A stretch of DNA of 64,000 nt. Source: Asanoa hainanensis. Lineage in GTDB: Bacteria; Actinomycetota; Actinomycetes; Mycobacteriales; Micromonosporaceae. The notes below the pieces were generated by a model, which saw nothing but the letters and a program-made list of their open reading frames with translations, ran no database searches and had not been told where the DNA came from. Positions within the stretch are counted from its first letter, which is position 1. Every line of letters begins with the position of its first letter. Below, in pieces: positions 8,186 to 18,396 of the stretch. The DNA lies in contig NZ_FZPH01000002.1 in NCBI RefSeq assembly GCF_900188485.1, forward strand, positions 558,001 to 622,000, written 5' to 3'. The position numbers and the translations under genes were made by a program.

Positions 8186-8518
8186 ATGGCTATCGAAGTC
8201 CGCATCCCCACCATCCTGCGCACGTACACCGGCGGCGCGAAGTCCGTCGAGGGCGCCGGCGACACGCTGAGCGCGCTGCTGACCGACCTCGACAGCAAGT
8301 ACTCGGGCCTGCGTGGCCGGCTGATCACCGAGCAGGGCGGCCTGCACCGCTTCGTCAACATCTACGTCAACGACGAAGACGTGCGCTTCCTCGGCTCGCT
8401 CGACGCCAAGCTCAATGACGGCGACAACGTGACGATCCTGCCCGCCGTCGCGGGTGGTGCCTTCGGGTTCGCCGCCGCGGCCGCCATGCTCGGCCGCTCG
8501 ACGGCGCCCGTCCGCTAG
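8186..8518 (+). CDS. cysO: CysO sulfur-carrier protein with a C-terminal extension
   Basis: A ubiquitin-like ThiS/MoaD-fold carrier whose C-terminal glycine is thiocarboxylated and supplies sulfur to CysM. The ATG at 8186 follows AGGAG at good spacing. Residues 1-91 match the family (EVRIPTILRTYTGGAKSVEG, RFVNIYVNDEDVRFLG, VTILPAVAGG). As I recall, CysO normally stops at the di-glycine. Here translation continues for 19 more residues (AFGFAAAAAMLGRSTAPVR) to Arg110. The thiocarboxylate could form only after cleavage behind Gly91, so this looks like a precursor needing a protease, plausibly Mec. Nothing suggests a frameshift. Confidence 0.9.
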   Translation: MAIEVRIPTILRTYTGGAKSVEGAGDTLSALLTDLDSKYSGLRGRLITEQGGLHRFVNIYVNDEDVRFLGSLDAKLNDGDNVTILPAVAGGAFGFAAAAAMLGRSTAPVR

Positions 8519-10202
<1,684 letters not shown>

Positions 10203-10230
<28 letters not shown>

Positions 10231-10630
10231 CCCACCACCAAGATCTATATCAAAGTCCAGGTCAATTGCGAGATTTCCCGGGTTCGCGGCGGCTGCGCGC
10301 CGTTGCTCCCGCCGGGGACCGCTCCGCTTCGCTGCGCTGCCAGGCCCGCCGTTGGTCACCGCGTTTGCTCTGCACCCATATACGCATCACCCACCGACAA
10401 GGGTGGTGGCTAATTGGCCGTGTCGTCCGCGGAATGCGCCGTCTCCGTCATTCCACCTACCAAGATCGATATCAAGGTCCAGGTCAACAGCAGGATTTCC
10501 CGGGTCCGCGGTGGCCGCGCGCCGTTGCTCCCGCCGGGGACCGCTCCGCTTCGCTGCGCTGCCAGGTCCGCCGTTGGTCACCGCGTTTGCTCTGCACCCA
10601 TATACGCACCACCCACCGACAAGGGTGGTG
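10203..10630. repeat. Tandem duplication of about 206 bp (10203-10408 and 10424-10630)
   Basis: The two units differ at scattered bases only. Each runs from CGTCCGCGGAA, through the reverse complement of the hydrolase start codon region, to the end of a GCGTTTGCTCTGCACCC hairpin arm. Unit 1 contains the real 5' end of the hydrolase gene; unit 2 holds a copy that stops after 13 codons. Each also contains a GCGAAGCGGAGCGGTC motif (reverse strand) seen elsewhere in the window. Confidence 0.85.
10410..10451 (-). pseudogene. Duplicated N-terminal remnant of the hydrolase gene (13 codons)
   Basis: In the second repeat unit the start region reads MTETAHSADDTAN and then stops with TAG. Its first eight residues match those of the hydrolase but for one His/Arg change, so this is a by-product of the tandem duplication. 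It could at most act as a short upstream ORF for the intact gene. Confidence 0.6.
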
Positions 10631-10654
10631 CGTATATGGGTGCAGAGCAAACGC
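10583..10654. repeat. Perfect 32-bp hairpin with 8-base loop
   Basis: The arm at 10583-10614 is perfectly complementary to 10623-10654 around the loop ACCGACAA. It contains the A/T-rich core CACCCATATACGCACCACCC. A degenerate left arm is present in the first repeat unit (about 10362-10394), where the right arm survives only as GGGTGGTG. It is a candidate transcription terminator for the membrane-protein gene upstream on the minus strand, or a mobile palindrome. Confidence 0.8.
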
Positions 10655-10933
10655 TGGCGCATAGGTCGCGACGACCGTCGAGTCGCACGGTCCCGGGGGG
10701 AGCGACGAGCTTGGAGGTGCGCGACCCGGCGGCCGCGTTCGTTGCGGTCGCTGGCGGCACCACCACCTGAGGGAGGCGGTGCCGGCGGAGGTGTGGGGTC
10801 CGCGCGGTGGTCTCTGCCCGCACCGACCCTGGAGGCCCCGGACCCGGAGGTGCGGGGCCGACGGCCGTGGTGTCTGCTCGCACCGCCATCCCAACGAGGC
10901 GGTGCGGGCAGCGATGCCAACCGTGCGGCGGTG
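10655..10933. other. Gene-free GC-rich stretch with degenerate 60-bp repeats
   Basis: No convincing coding frame. Two similar segments (near 10790-10850 and 10848-10910) share GAGGTGYGGGGYC, a GTGGTSTCTGCYCGCACCG core and flanking GC-rich sequence. This looks like decayed repeat DNA adjoining the tandem duplication. Confidence 0.4.
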
Positions 10934-11734
10934 TTAGAGGGCGATGATGGTCAGGGCTATCGACACCGCGAGCGGGATCGTGGCGAAGGCGAGCATCAGC
11001 CAGGGTGTGTAGCGGCGCTGGATGGTGACGAAGGCGCCCACCGTCAGGAACACGCCGATCAGGCCGACCACGATCAGGGCCGGCTGGTACCACCCCGGTG
11101 CGATGCCGCCGATGATCGCGGCCAGGCCGCGGATGCCCACGCCGACCCCGGCCAGGGCCAGCGCCGTTCCCCAGGCGCAGACGCCGAGCATGTGGGCGCT
11201 TTCCGGGGTGGGCCTGGTGTCCGAGTGCACCAGGTCGCCGAGCCGGAAGATGCTGTTCTGGGCGGCCGCCGCGTGCTTGGCCTTGTTGAGGCTCAGCCGG
11301 GTGGGCAGGCGCTCGACGCTGACCGCGCCGGCCGGGTCCGCGCCTTCCGGAGCCGCTGTCGCGACGCTGCCGGACGGTGCCGTGTCGGTCGCCGGGCGGT
11401 CCGGTTCGACGAGCGTGCGCGCCCCCACGCCGCTCAGGGCGTTGCCGACCGGCGTTTCCGGGCCGGCGACCGTGTCCAGGCCGGTGATGATGGGTACCCC
11501 GGGCGTCGTGGTCTGCCGCTCCGACGTGGCCACGCCGCCGGTCTGGCTCGGCGCCGGATTCGGTCCGGTCGGCGGGACGATCGGCAGGGTCTCGATGCCC
11601 TCGCCGGGTGCCGGGTCGGCGATCACGCCGGTGGCCGAAGCCGAGTCCGTGCCCATGGCGTGCCGGGGCGACGAAGGCTCCGCCTTACTGTTGTCTGATT
11701 TGTCGGCCGAAGGGGTCTCTGCCTGGTTCGACAC
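10934..11734 (-). CDS. Membrane protein with long disordered N-terminus, unknown function
   Basis: 266 residues from a GTG start. The first 150 residues are rich in Ser, Thr, Pro, Gly and Ala with no predicted fold. The C-terminal third holds three to four hydrophobic helices: MLGVCAWGTALALAGVGVGI, GGIAPGWYQPALIVVGLIGV, FLTVGAFVTIQ and MLAFATIPLAVSIALTIIAL. No catalytic motif is visible and I recognise no family. The composition suggests an integral membrane protein with a flexible cytoplasmic tail. It lies alone between the repeat region and the phosphodiesterase gene. Confidence 0.65.
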   Translation of the reverse strand: MSNQAETPSADKSDNSKAEPSSPRHAMGTDSASATGVIADPAPGEGIETLPIVPPTGPNPAPSQTGGVATSERQTTTPGVPIITGLDTVAGPETPVGNALSGVGARTLVEPDRPATDTAPSGSVATAAPEGADPAGAVSVERLPTRLSLNKAKHAAAAQNSIFRLGDLVHSDTRPTPESAHMLGVCAWGTALALAGVGVGIRGLAAIIGGIAPGWYQPALIVVGLIGVFLTVGAFVTIQRRYTPWLMLAFATIPLAVSIALTIIAL

Positions 11735-12017
11735 ACGTCACCGTCCCGCGCACCCGTAGGCCCACCGCCTCCCGGCAGGCCCGCCATGGATTCAACGGCG
11801 GAATGTGACTACGCGTAACGGCATGATCTCCAACCGCGATCATCCAGAATTGCCGGAATGTACGCGACGCTGCGGTGTCACCTTCGCGACAAGTTCGATC
11901 AGTTCTTTCATGAGGTTCCGGGCCACAGCGTAGGCTGCGCAGCGTGACAATCTCGTCGGCTCCGATCTTGTGCCTCCGAAAGGTCGGCGGGCCTGTCAAC
12001 ATGCCGGGAACACTCGG

Positions 12018-12767
12018 ATGCGCCTGACGATCCTCGGCTGTGCCGGCAGTTTTCCCGGCCCCGAGTCGGCCTGCTCCGCATACCTGGTCGAAGCGGACGA
12101 TTTTCGGCTCCTCGTCGACTTCGGCACCGGGTCGCTGTCCGCGCTCCAGCGCTACTCGAGCCTGCACGGCATCGACGCGATCCTGCTGACCCATCTGCAC
12201 TGCGACCACATGTCCGACGCGTGCGACTACATCGTCGTCCGGCGCTACGCGCCCGAGGGCGCCTACCCGGCGATCCCGGTCTACGCGCCGGCCGGTGCGC
12301 CGGCCCGGATCGCCGCCGGCTACAACAACGAGGTCGAGGACCCGCTCGACGACGTCTACACCTTCTACGGCCTCCAGCCGGGCTCGTTCCCGATCGGGCC
12401 CTTCCAGGTCGTCGTCGACCGGGTCAACCATCCGGTCGAGACCTACGGCGTGCGGATCGAGCACCAGGGCCGGGTCCTGGCGTACTCGTCGGACACCGCA
12501 CCCTGTGACGCCCTGCTGCGGCTGGCGCACGGCGCCGACGTGTTCCTGTGCGAGGCGAGCTACCTCGACGGCGCCGACAACCCGCCCGACATCCACCTGA
12601 CCGGCGGCGAGGCGGGTGAGGTCGCCACCAAGGCCGGCGTCGGCCGGTTGCTGCTGACCCACCTGGTCACGGCGTGGGGCAGCGAGGCGTTGACCTTCGA
12701 GGCGGCGCAATCGACGTACGCGGGTCCGATGGAGATCGTCCGGCCCGGCGCCCGCTACGAGATCTGA
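12018..12767 (+). CDS. Metallo-beta-lactamase-fold hydrolase, Rv1339-type (cAMP phosphodiesterase-like)
   Basis: 249 residues starting at MRLTILGCAGSFPGPESACS. The metal motif H-x-H-x-D-H is present (LLTHLHCDHMSD), with further ligands likely in VNHPVETYG, SSDTAPCD and LLTHLV. This is the gene that precedes rph and rdgB in actinobacteria. The M. tuberculosis homologue Rv1339 has been reported as an atypical class II cAMP phosphodiesterase; that function is inferred here from similarity and position. Older annotations as a beta-lactamase should not be carried over. Confidence 0.8.
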   Translation: MRLTILGCAGSFPGPESACSAYLVEADDFRLLVDFGTGSLSALQRYSSLHGIDAILLTHLHCDHMSDACDYIVVRRYAPEGAYPAIPVYAPAGAPARIAAGYNNEVEDPLDDVYTFYGLQPGSFPIGPFQVVVDRVNHPVETYGVRIEHQGRVLAYSSDTAPCDALLRLAHGADVFLCEASYLDGADNPPDIHLTGGEAGEVATKAGVGRLLLTHLVTAWGSEALTFEAAQSTYAGPMEIVRPGARYEI

Positions 12768-12841
12768 CCCTTCAGGCACTGTTTGCCGGCCCGACAGCCG
12801 GCTGTCGCTCCCCGCACCGCACCGGCACCGACGGTGTGCCC

Positions 12842-13987
12842 ATGCGTATCGCGCTCATCACGGAGTCCTTCCCGCCGGACGTCAACGGCGTAGCGAACTC
12901 CGTCGTCCGCGCCGCCGAGCACCTGGTCGCCCGCGGCCACCAGCCGATGGTGATCGCGCCCGCGCCGTCGTCGTCGGCCCGCGGCGTGACCGGTGCCCGG
13001 TCGTATCCGGTGGTCCGCATCCCGAGCGTGCCGCTGCCCCGCTACCGCGGCTTCCGGTTCGGGATGCCCAGCGCCCGGCTCACCGACGCGCTCATCGCAC
13101 ACGCCCCGGACGTCGTACACCTGGCCAGCCCGTTCTTCCTCGGTGCCCGCGGCGTGGCGCTGGCGAACCAGCGGAACCTGCCGACCGTCGCCGTCTACCA
13201 GACCGACATCGCGGCCTACCTGCGCAACTACCGTCTGGCCTGGGGCGAGGACATCACCTGGCACTGGATCCGCACGATCCACAACGGCGCCGACCGGACC
13301 CTCGCGCCCTCGTCGACCTCGGTGTCGGACCTGGCCGAGCAGGGCATCCGCCGGGTGCACCGCTGGGGCCGCGGCGTCGACACCGTCCGGTTCCATCCGA
13401 GCAAACGCAGCGCTGGGGTGCGCCGGGCGTTGGCGCCCGAGGGTCAACTGCTCATCGGGTACGTGGGCCGCCTGGCCGCCGAGAAGCGGCTCGACCTGCT
13501 GGCGCGGGTGTCCCGGATGCCCGGCGTGCGGCTGGTCGTGGTCGGCGACGGTCCCGGCCGCAAGGACGCCGAGAAGGCCCTGCCGCACGCGGTCTTCCTC
13601 GGTCAGCGCGGCGGCGACCAGTTGGCCCGGATCTACGCGAGCCTGGACGTGTTCGTGCACGCCGGCCCGCACGAGACGTTCTGCCAGAGCGTGCAGGAGG
13701 CGATGGCCAGCGGCGTACCGGTCGTCGCGCCGGCCGCCGGCGGCCCGATCGACCTGGTCCGCCCCAACCTGACCGGCACGCTGGTGCCACCGGGCGACGG
13801 CGACGCGATCGCGGACGCGGTCGGCGAGCTGGTCTCAGATCCAGAGCTTCGCCAGCGGTACGGCCTGGCCGCGCGCGACGCGGTCGCCGGACGCACCTGG
13901 GCGGCGATCGGCGACGAGCTGATCGGCCACTACACGGACGTGCTGCGCGGCCGTTCGGTGCGGCCACGGCTGGCCGTCGCCGCATGA
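12842..13987 (+). CDS. GT4 glycosyltransferase, MgtA-like mannosyltransferase
   Basis: 381 residues from MRIALITESFPPDVNGVANS, the typical opening of GT-B fold enzymes related to mycobacterial GDP-mannose-dependent MgtA/PimB. The donor site is visible in the C-terminal half: YVGRLAAEKRLDLLAR, VVGDGPGR, and the E-x7-E region HAGPHETFCQSVQEAMASGVPVVAP. It acts at the cytoplasmic face on lipid or glycan acceptors. It is followed by a second glycosyltransferase through a short ATGA-linked ORF, so the pair probably works on one glycolipid or polysaccharide. Confidence 0.82.
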   Translation: MRIALITESFPPDVNGVANSVVRAAEHLVARGHQPMVIAPAPSSSARGVTGARSYPVVRIPSVPLPRYRGFRFGMPSARLTDALIAHAPDVVHLASPFFLGARGVALANQRNLPTVAVYQTDIAAYLRNYRLAWGEDITWHWIRTIHNGADRTLAPSSTSVSDLAEQGIRRVHRWGRGVDTVRFHPSKRSAGVRRALAPEGQLLIGYVGRLAAEKRLDLLARVSRMPGVRLVVVGDGPGRKDAEKALPHAVFLGQRGGDQLARIYASLDVFVHAGPHETFCQSVQEAMASGVPVVAPAAGGPIDLVRPNLTGTLVPPGDGDAIADAVGELVSDPELRQRYGLAARDAVAGRTWAAIGDELIGHYTDVLRGRSVRPRLAVAA

Positions 13988-14067
13988 GCGAGCGAAGCGA
14001 GCGAATCATCAGACTCAGCCCCTATGTGCCTCATGACGGCCCGGAGCGAAGCGGAGGGTCGGCATGA
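13984..14067 (+). CDS. 27-codon linker mini-ORF bridging two glycosyltransferase genes
   Basis: The ATG overlaps the stop of the upstream gene (ATGA at 13984-13987) and the TGA overlaps the ATG of the downstream gene (ATGA at 14064-14067). The peptide begins MSERSERIIRLS and ends PERSGGSA. The DNA carries GAGCGAGCGAAGCGAGCG and then GGAGCGAAGCGGAGG, the latter serving as a purine-rich ribosome-binding site for the next gene. The same arrangement and the same R-S-G end occur at 24105-24170 and twice at 41041-41183. Whether the peptide itself has a role is unknown. Confidence 0.5.
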   Translation: MSERSERIIRLSPYVPHDGPERSGGSA

Positions 14068-15227
14068 GCTCGGGGGCACACGGGCTGCGGATCGTGCGGC
14101 TCGCGAACTTCATCATGCCCAGGTCGGGCGGGCTCCGGACGGCGCTGCGCAGTCTGGGCGCGGGGTACCTGGCCAACGGGCACCAGCCGGTTCTCGTGAT
14201 GCCGGGCGAGCGCTATTCGGACGAGGAGACCGACCAGGGCCGGGTGATCACGTTGCCCGGGCCGATGGTGCCGCTGACCGGCGGCTACCGCGTGCTGGTC
14301 GGCCGCCGCCCACTGGCCCGGCTGCTGGATCGGCTCGCGCCGGACCGGCTGGAGGTCTCCGACCGCAGCACGCTGCGCTGGACCGGGCGCTGGGCGCGCG
14401 ATGCCGGGGTGCCCAGCGTGATGGTCTCGCACGAGAGCCTGGCCGGGCTGCTGCGGATCTCCGGGCTGCCCGGCGCGGCCGGACGGCGGGCGGCGGACGC
14501 GCTCAACGCGCGCAGCGCCGACGCGTACGACACGATCGTCTGCACCACGGGTTGGGCGGCGGAGGAGTTCGTCCGGATCGGTGCCCCGGTGCGGCGGGCG
14601 CCGCTGGGCGTCGACCTCGAAACCTTCCATCCCGTCCGGTACGACCCGGAGGTGCGCGCCCGATATGTCCGGCCGGGCGAGGTGCTGCTGGTGACCTGCA
14701 CCCGGCTGTCGCCCGAGAAGAAGCCGGAGCTCGCGGTCGACGCCCTCGGCGAGCTGGTCCGCGCCGGCGTGCGGGCCCGGCTCGTGGTGCTCGGCGACGG
14801 ACCGCGCCGGCCGGTGCTGGAGTCCCGGGCCGCAGGGCTGCCGGTGACCTTCGCCGGCTTCCTGCCGGACCAGGGTGCCGTGGCGGCGCTGCTGGCCAGT
14901 GCCGACGTGGTGATCGCGCCTGGTCCGGTGGAGACGTTCGGCCTGGCGGCGCTGGAGGCGCTGGCCTGCGGCACGCCCGTGGTGGTCAACGCGGCCAGCG
15001 CGCTGCCCGAGGTGATCGGCCCGGCCGGCGCCGCGGCGTACGGCAGCGGTGCGGCGATGGCCTCGGCCGTCGCCGGGCTGCTCGCGCTCGACGAGGATCT
15101 GCGCCGGTCACAGGCCCGATCGCGGGCCGAGGAGTTCAGCTGGCCGGCGGCCACCGCGGCCTTCCTCGGCGCGCACCGGGCGGCGGTGACAGCGGGGCGC
15201 GCGCGGGCCGACGTGGAGGCCGCCTAG
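14064..15227 (+). CDS. GT4 glycosyltransferase
   Basis: 387 residues, GT-B fold. N-terminal acceptor domain: [20 protein letters not shown], which resembles mannosyltransferases acting on lipid-linked glycans. C-terminal donor domain: [53 protein letters not shown] with the conserved E-x7-E. It starts inside an ATGA junction with the linker ORF, so translation probably depends on it. The sugar and acceptor are not evident from sequence alone; cell-envelope mannosylation is the best guess. Confidence 0.8.
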   Translation: MSSGAHGLRIVRLANFIMPRSGGLRTALRSLGAGYLANGHQPVLVMPGERYSDEETDQGRVITLPGPMVPLTGGYRVLVGRRPLARLLDRLAPDRLEVSDRSTLRWTGRWARDAGVPSVMVSHESLAGLLRISGLPGAAGRRAADALNARSADAYDTIVCTTGWAAEEFVRIGAPVRRAPLGVDLETFHPVRYDPEVRARYVRPGEVLLVTCTRLSPEKKPELAVDALGELVRAGVRARLVVLGDGPRRPVLESRAAGLPVTFAGFLPDQGAVAALLASADVVIAPGPVETFGLAALEALACGTPVVVNAASALPEVIGPAGAAAYGSGAAMASAVAGLLALDEDLRRSQARSRAEEFSWPAATAAFLGAHRAAVTAGRARADVEAA

Positions 15228-15230
15228 GCT
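15225..15230 (+). promoter_or_regulatory. -10 box (TAGGCT) of rph, overlapping the preceding stop codon
   Basis: TAGGCT includes the TAG stop of the glycosyltransferase gene and lies 13 bases before the rph ATG. The identical TAGGCTGG is found before the DUF1398 gene at 42693. Confidence 0.5.
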
Positions 15231-15237
15231 GGCCCCC

Positions 15238-15966
15238 ATGGCTCGACCTGATGGGCGGCGGCCCGACCAACTGCGACCGGTGACGATCACTCGACAGTGG
15301 AGCATGCACCCCGAGGGCTCGGTGCTGGTCGAGTTCGGCGACACCCGGGTTCTGTGCACGGCGAGCGTCACCGAGGGGGTGCCGCGCTGGCGCAAGGGCA
15401 GCGGCCTCGGCTGGGTGACCGCGGAATACGCGATGCTGCCGCGGGCGACCACGACCCGCTCCGACCGGGAGAGCGTCAAGGGCCGGGTCGGCGGGCGCAC
15501 CCAGGAGATCTCCCGGCTGATCGGGCGGAGCCTGCGGGCCTGCGTCGACCTGAAGTCGCTGGGGGAGAACTCGGTCGTGCTCGACTGTGACGTGCTCCAG
15601 GCCGACGGCGGCACCCGGACGGCCGCGATCACCGGCGCGTACGTGGCGCTGCACGACGCGGTGACCTGGATGGCCGGCAAGAAGATCCTCGCGGGCAAGA
15701 TCGAGGAGGCGGTGCCGCGCTCGGTGTCCGCCGTCAGCGTCGGCGTCATCAAGGGCGAGCCCCGGCTCGACCTGATGTACCTCGAGGACGGCGCGGCCGA
15801 CGTCGACATGAACGTGGTCTGCACCGGCGACGGCGACTTCGTCGAGGTGCAGGGCACCGGCGAGGCGGCGGTCTTCAACCGCGCCGAGCTCGACGCGCTG
15901 CTCGACCTGGCGGTGGCCGGCTGCGAGTCGTTGGCCGACGCCCAGCGGAAGGCGATCGCGTCGTGA
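15238..15966 (+). CDS. rph: Ribonuclease PH
   Basis: A phosphorolytic 3'-5' exonuclease that trims tRNA 3' ends. The 242-residue length is standard. Family signatures are complete: [15 protein letters not shown] at the start, [12 protein letters not shown], the phosphate-binding region [36 protein letters not shown], and [19 protein letters not shown]. It overlaps rdgB by four bases (GTGA), a gene pair conserved across actinobacteria. Confidence 0.95.
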   Translation: MARPDGRRPDQLRPVTITRQWSMHPEGSVLVEFGDTRVLCTASVTEGVPRWRKGSGLGWVTAEYAMLPRATTTRSDRESVKGRVGGRTQEISRLIGRSLRACVDLKSLGENSVVLDCDVLQADGGTRTAAITGAYVALHDAVTWMAGKKILAGKIEEAVPRSVSAVSVGVIKGEPRLDLMYLEDGAADVDMNVVCTGDGDFVEVQGTGEAAVFNRAELDALLDLAVAGCESLADAQRKAIAS

Positions 15967-16577
15967 GCCGCCGGATGCTGCTCGCCACGAACAACGCGAA
16001 GAAGCTCGTCGAGCTGCAGCGCATCCTCGACGGCGCGCTCGGCGGGGGAGCGATCGAGCTGGTCAGCCTGCGCGACGTCGAGCAGTACCCGGAGCCGGCC
16101 GAGACCGGCCTGACGTTCGCGGAGAACGCGCTGCTCAAGGCCCGCGAGGGTGCGAGCCGCACGGGCCTGCCGGCGATCGCCGACGACTCGGGCATCACGG
16201 TCGACGCGCTCAACGGCATGCCGGGCGTGCTCAGTGCGCGCTGGGCGGGGAAGCACGGCGACGACACCGCCAACAACGAGCTGCTGCTGGCCCAGATCAG
16301 CGACTTCGCAGACGAGAACCGGGGCGCGGCCTTCGTCTGCGCGGTCGCGCTGGTGACGCCGGGCGGGCGCGAGCACCTGGTCGAGGGCCGGCAGCCCGGC
16401 CAGCTGCTGCGGGCGCCGCGGGGGACGGGCGGCTTCGGCTACGACCCGCTGTTCCTCGGCGAGGGCCAGGAGCGCACCAACGCCGAGCTGGCGCCCGCGG
16501 AGAAGGACGCGATCAGCCACCGCGGCAAGGCGCTGCGGGCGCTGGCCAAGGTCATCGCGAAGGAGCAGATCCGCTAG
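15963..16577 (+). CDS. rdgB: Non-canonical purine NTP pyrophosphatase (dITP/XTPase), RdgB/HAM1 family
   Basis: Removes dITP, ITP and XTP from the nucleotide pool. 204 residues from a GTG that overlaps the rph stop. Motifs: [17 protein letters not shown] at the N-terminus, [17 protein letters not shown], and [12 protein letters not shown] near the C-terminus, followed by ISHRGKAL. All are standard for the family. Confidence 0.95.
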   Translation: MSRRMLLATNNAKKLVELQRILDGALGGGAIELVSLRDVEQYPEPAETGLTFAENALLKAREGASRTGLPAIADDSGITVDALNGMPGVLSARWAGKHGDDTANNELLLAQISDFADENRGAAFVCAVALVTPGGREHLVEGRQPGQLLRAPRGTGGFGYDPLFLGEGQERTNAELAPAEKDAISHRGKALRALAKVIAKEQIR

Positions 16578-16598
16578 GGCTGGGGTTTCTGGTGTGGG

Positions 16599-16645
16599 AG
16601 TGACCAGAGTCGGAGCTGGCAGCGGAGCGAAGCGGAGCGGTCACT
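16599..16645. repeat. Weak inverted repeat with GCGGAGCGAAGCGGAGC loop
   Basis: AGTGACC at 16599-16605 pairs with GGTCACT at 16639-16645. The loop carries the GCGGAGCGAAGCGGAGC motif found at several other junctions here. Possible terminator after rdgB; no U tract. Confidence 0.3.
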
Positions 16646-16695
16646 GGGAGCGACGGTCGTGCCCACGGCGGACCCGAGTCATCGTGGTTTCTCGT

Positions 16696-16701
16696 TAGCA
16701 T
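16696..16701 (+). promoter_or_regulatory. -10 box (TAGCAT) of the AraC-family gene, leaderless type
   Basis: First T 12 bases before the ATG at 16708. Confidence 0.45.
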
Positions 16702-16707
16702 GGATCG

Positions 16708-17907
16708 ATGGATGCTCTGGCCGGGCTGCTGGACGGGCCGCGGGCGCGAGCCGCGTTCTTGCTCCGCTGCGTGCTGGACCCGCCCTGGTCGATCCGGATC
16801 CGCGACGAGGCGCCGCTGTCGATCGTGTCGGTGGTGCGGGGCGACGCCTGGGTGACCTTCGATGACGCGTCGCCCGTGTGCCTGCGTCCCGGTGACGTCG
16901 CGGTGCTGCGCGGGCCGGACCACTACACCGTCGCGGACTCGCCCGGCACGGCCCCGCAGATCGTCATCCATCCCGGGCAGCGGTGCACGACGCCCGACGG
17001 GGCCTCGCTGCACGACGAGATGGATCTTGGGGTACGCACCTGGGGTACGAGCGTCGACGGCGGGTCGGTCCTGTTGACCGGGACCTACCAGGCCAGCGGC
17101 GAGATCAGTGATCGGCTGCTGCGCGCGCTGCCGACGTTGCTGGTGCTGCGGTCCGACGAGTGGGACTCGCCGCTGGTCGGGCTGCTCGGCGCGGAGATCG
17201 TGCGGGACGACCCGGGGCAGACGGCGGTGCTCGACCGGCTCCTCGACCTGTTGCTGATCGCGGTGCTGCGGGCCTGGTTCTCGCGGCCGTCTTCGTCGGC
17301 GCCGGCGTGGTACCAGGCCCTGGCCGATCCCGTGGTCGGGCGCGCGTTGCGCATGCTGCACAACAACCCGGAGTATCCGTGGACCGTGGCGTCGTTGGCC
17401 GCGCGCAGCGGGCTGTCCCGGGCGGCGTTGGCCCGCCGGTTCGGGGAGTTGGTGGGTGAGCCGCCGATGTCGTACCTGACCTCGTGGCGGTTGGCGCTCG
17501 CGGCCGATCTGCTGCTGGAGCCCGACGCCACGGTGGCGGCGGTGGCTCGGCAGGTGGGGTATGGGAGTGCGTTCGCGTTGAGTACGGCCTTCAAGCGGGT
17601 GCACGGGGTCAGCCCGCAGGACCATCGCAAACGGTCTGCGGGTGCTGCGGGCTCGCCAGGCTTGTCACCTGGACAGGAAGTGGTACCCGATCCAGCACCA
17701 CCAGCCGAGGACCAGGACGCGGCCGAGCGGGGTGCGCATCGCGGCGGTCAGCGCGGTCGCCACCGGCTCGGGGCCCTTGCCTCGACGGCGGCTGGTGAGG
17801 TCGACGACCAGCATCGCCGCGAAGATGACGATGAAGCCCGTGATGAGGATGAGACGAGGGCTCACCGGCTCGCCACCCAGGCTCCGGTGCTCAGCCAGAT
17901 GACGTAG
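16708..17907 (+). CDS. AraC-family transcriptional regulator (cupin sensor, overlong 3' end)
   Basis: An N-terminal cupin-like domain (residues about 1-110; LRPGDVAVLRGPDHYTV) resembles the AraC_binding/RCS group. A two-helix-turn-helix AraC domain spans about 225-310 (WTVASLAARSGLSRAALARRF and VAAVARQVGYGSAFALSTAFKRVHGVSPQDHRK). Normal members end here. The frame instead stays open for about 80 more residues of low-complexity, Arg/Asp/Glu-rich sequence that is antisense to two membrane-protein genes. The true stop may have been lost, or the tail may simply be tolerated; it should not be read as a domain. Confidence 0.78.
   Translation: MDALAGLLDGPRARAAFLLRCVLDPPWSIRIRDEAPLSIVSVVRGDAWVTFDDASPVCLRPGDVAVLRGPDHYTVADSPGTAPQIVIHPGQRCTTPDGASLHDEMDLGVRTWGTSVDGGSVLLTGTYQASGEISDRLLRALPTLLVLRSDEWDSPLVGLLGAEIVRDDPGQTAVLDRLLDLLLIAVLRAWFSRPSSSAPAWYQALADPVVGRALRMLHNNPEYPWTVASLAARSGLSRAALARRFGELVGEPPMSYLTSWRLALAADLLLEPDATVAAVARQVGYGSAFALSTAFKRVHGVSPQDHRKRSAGAAGSPGLSPGQEVVPDPAPPAEDQDAAERGAHRGGQRGRHRLGALASTAAGEVDDQHRREDDDEARDEDETRAHRLATQAPVLSQMT
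17665..17865 (-). CDS. Small membrane protein, DUF6186-like
   Basis: 66 residues: one N-terminal transmembrane helix (LILITGFIVIFAAMLVVDL), a short basic loop, then ALTAAMRTPLGRVLVLGWWCWIGYHFLSR, the pattern of the actinobacterial DUF6186 family. Its ATG overlaps the stop of the upstream membrane-protein gene by four bases. It is fully antisense to the 3' tail of the AraC gene. Function unknown. Confidence 0.7.
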   Translation of the reverse strand: MSPRLILITGFIVIFAAMLVVDLTSRRRGKGPEPVATALTAAMRTPLGRVLVLGWWCWIGYHFLSR

Positions 17908-18269
17908 CCGATCACCCGGGCCGGATAGTTCTCCAGCACGGGGTCGAACGCCAGGCTCAGCGTGGGATGGGCCTGGTCGTTGCCCCAGCCGAAAGCGACC
18001 AGCTCCCAGACGCAGAACAGGCCGAGCAGTACGAACCAGGTGACGACGGTCGACCTGGTGGTCTTCACGGTCCGCTTCGGTGTGCGCCGGGTGCCCCAGA
18101 TGATGATGGCCAGCCCTGGGACGAGCACCGTGAACGACGCCGGCAGCGTCAGCGGGCGGGCGACCGCGGCGAGCAGTGCGTAACCCACGATGAACACGAC
18201 CAGGGCGGCGTACCTGTTGAGGAGGAGAGGACGGCTGGCGGTCTCCTCACGTTGTCGCGACTCCACCAT
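17862..18269 (-). CDS. Integral membrane protein of unknown function, partner of DUF6186
   Basis: About 135 residues from the ATG at 18269 (MVESRQREETASRPLLLNRY); a TTG 63 bases further up would add 21 polar residues without recognisable character. Four hydrophobic segments are visible: LVVFIVGYALLAAVARPL, SFTVLVPGLAIIIWG, VVTWFVLLGLFCVWELVAFGW and VIGYVIWLSTGAWVASR. It is followed with a four-base overlap by the DUF6186 gene, so the two probably form a membrane complex. No catalytic motif. Confidence 0.65.
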   Translation of the reverse strand: MVESRQREETASRPLLLNRYAALVVFIVGYALLAAVARPLTLPASFTVLVPGLAIIIWGTRRTPKRTVKTTRSTVVTWFVLLGLFCVWELVAFGWGNDQAHPTLSLAFDPVLENYPARVIGYVIWLSTGAWVASR

Positions 18270-18396
18270 GCGGACAGTCTGCCGTCGATCACCGGTGTCG
18301 CGATGCTCATTCGCGAGTGAGTTGTCGCTCAAGGCGCCTGACGTCGCGACAGGTGTGGCTCGTGATCAATATGCGGCCCGTGTCGGCCGGGCCCGC

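Noticed and set aside
12018-12767. Beta-lactam resistance gene
   Set aside because: The metallo-beta-lactamase fold is shared by many hydrolases; position and sequence fit the Rv1339-type phosphodiesterase.
12842-15227. Two glycosyltransferases as the core of a secondary-metabolite cluster
   Set aside because: No PKS, NRPS, terpene or RiPP genes lie nearby; the enzymes resemble cell-envelope mannosyltransferases set in a housekeeping block.
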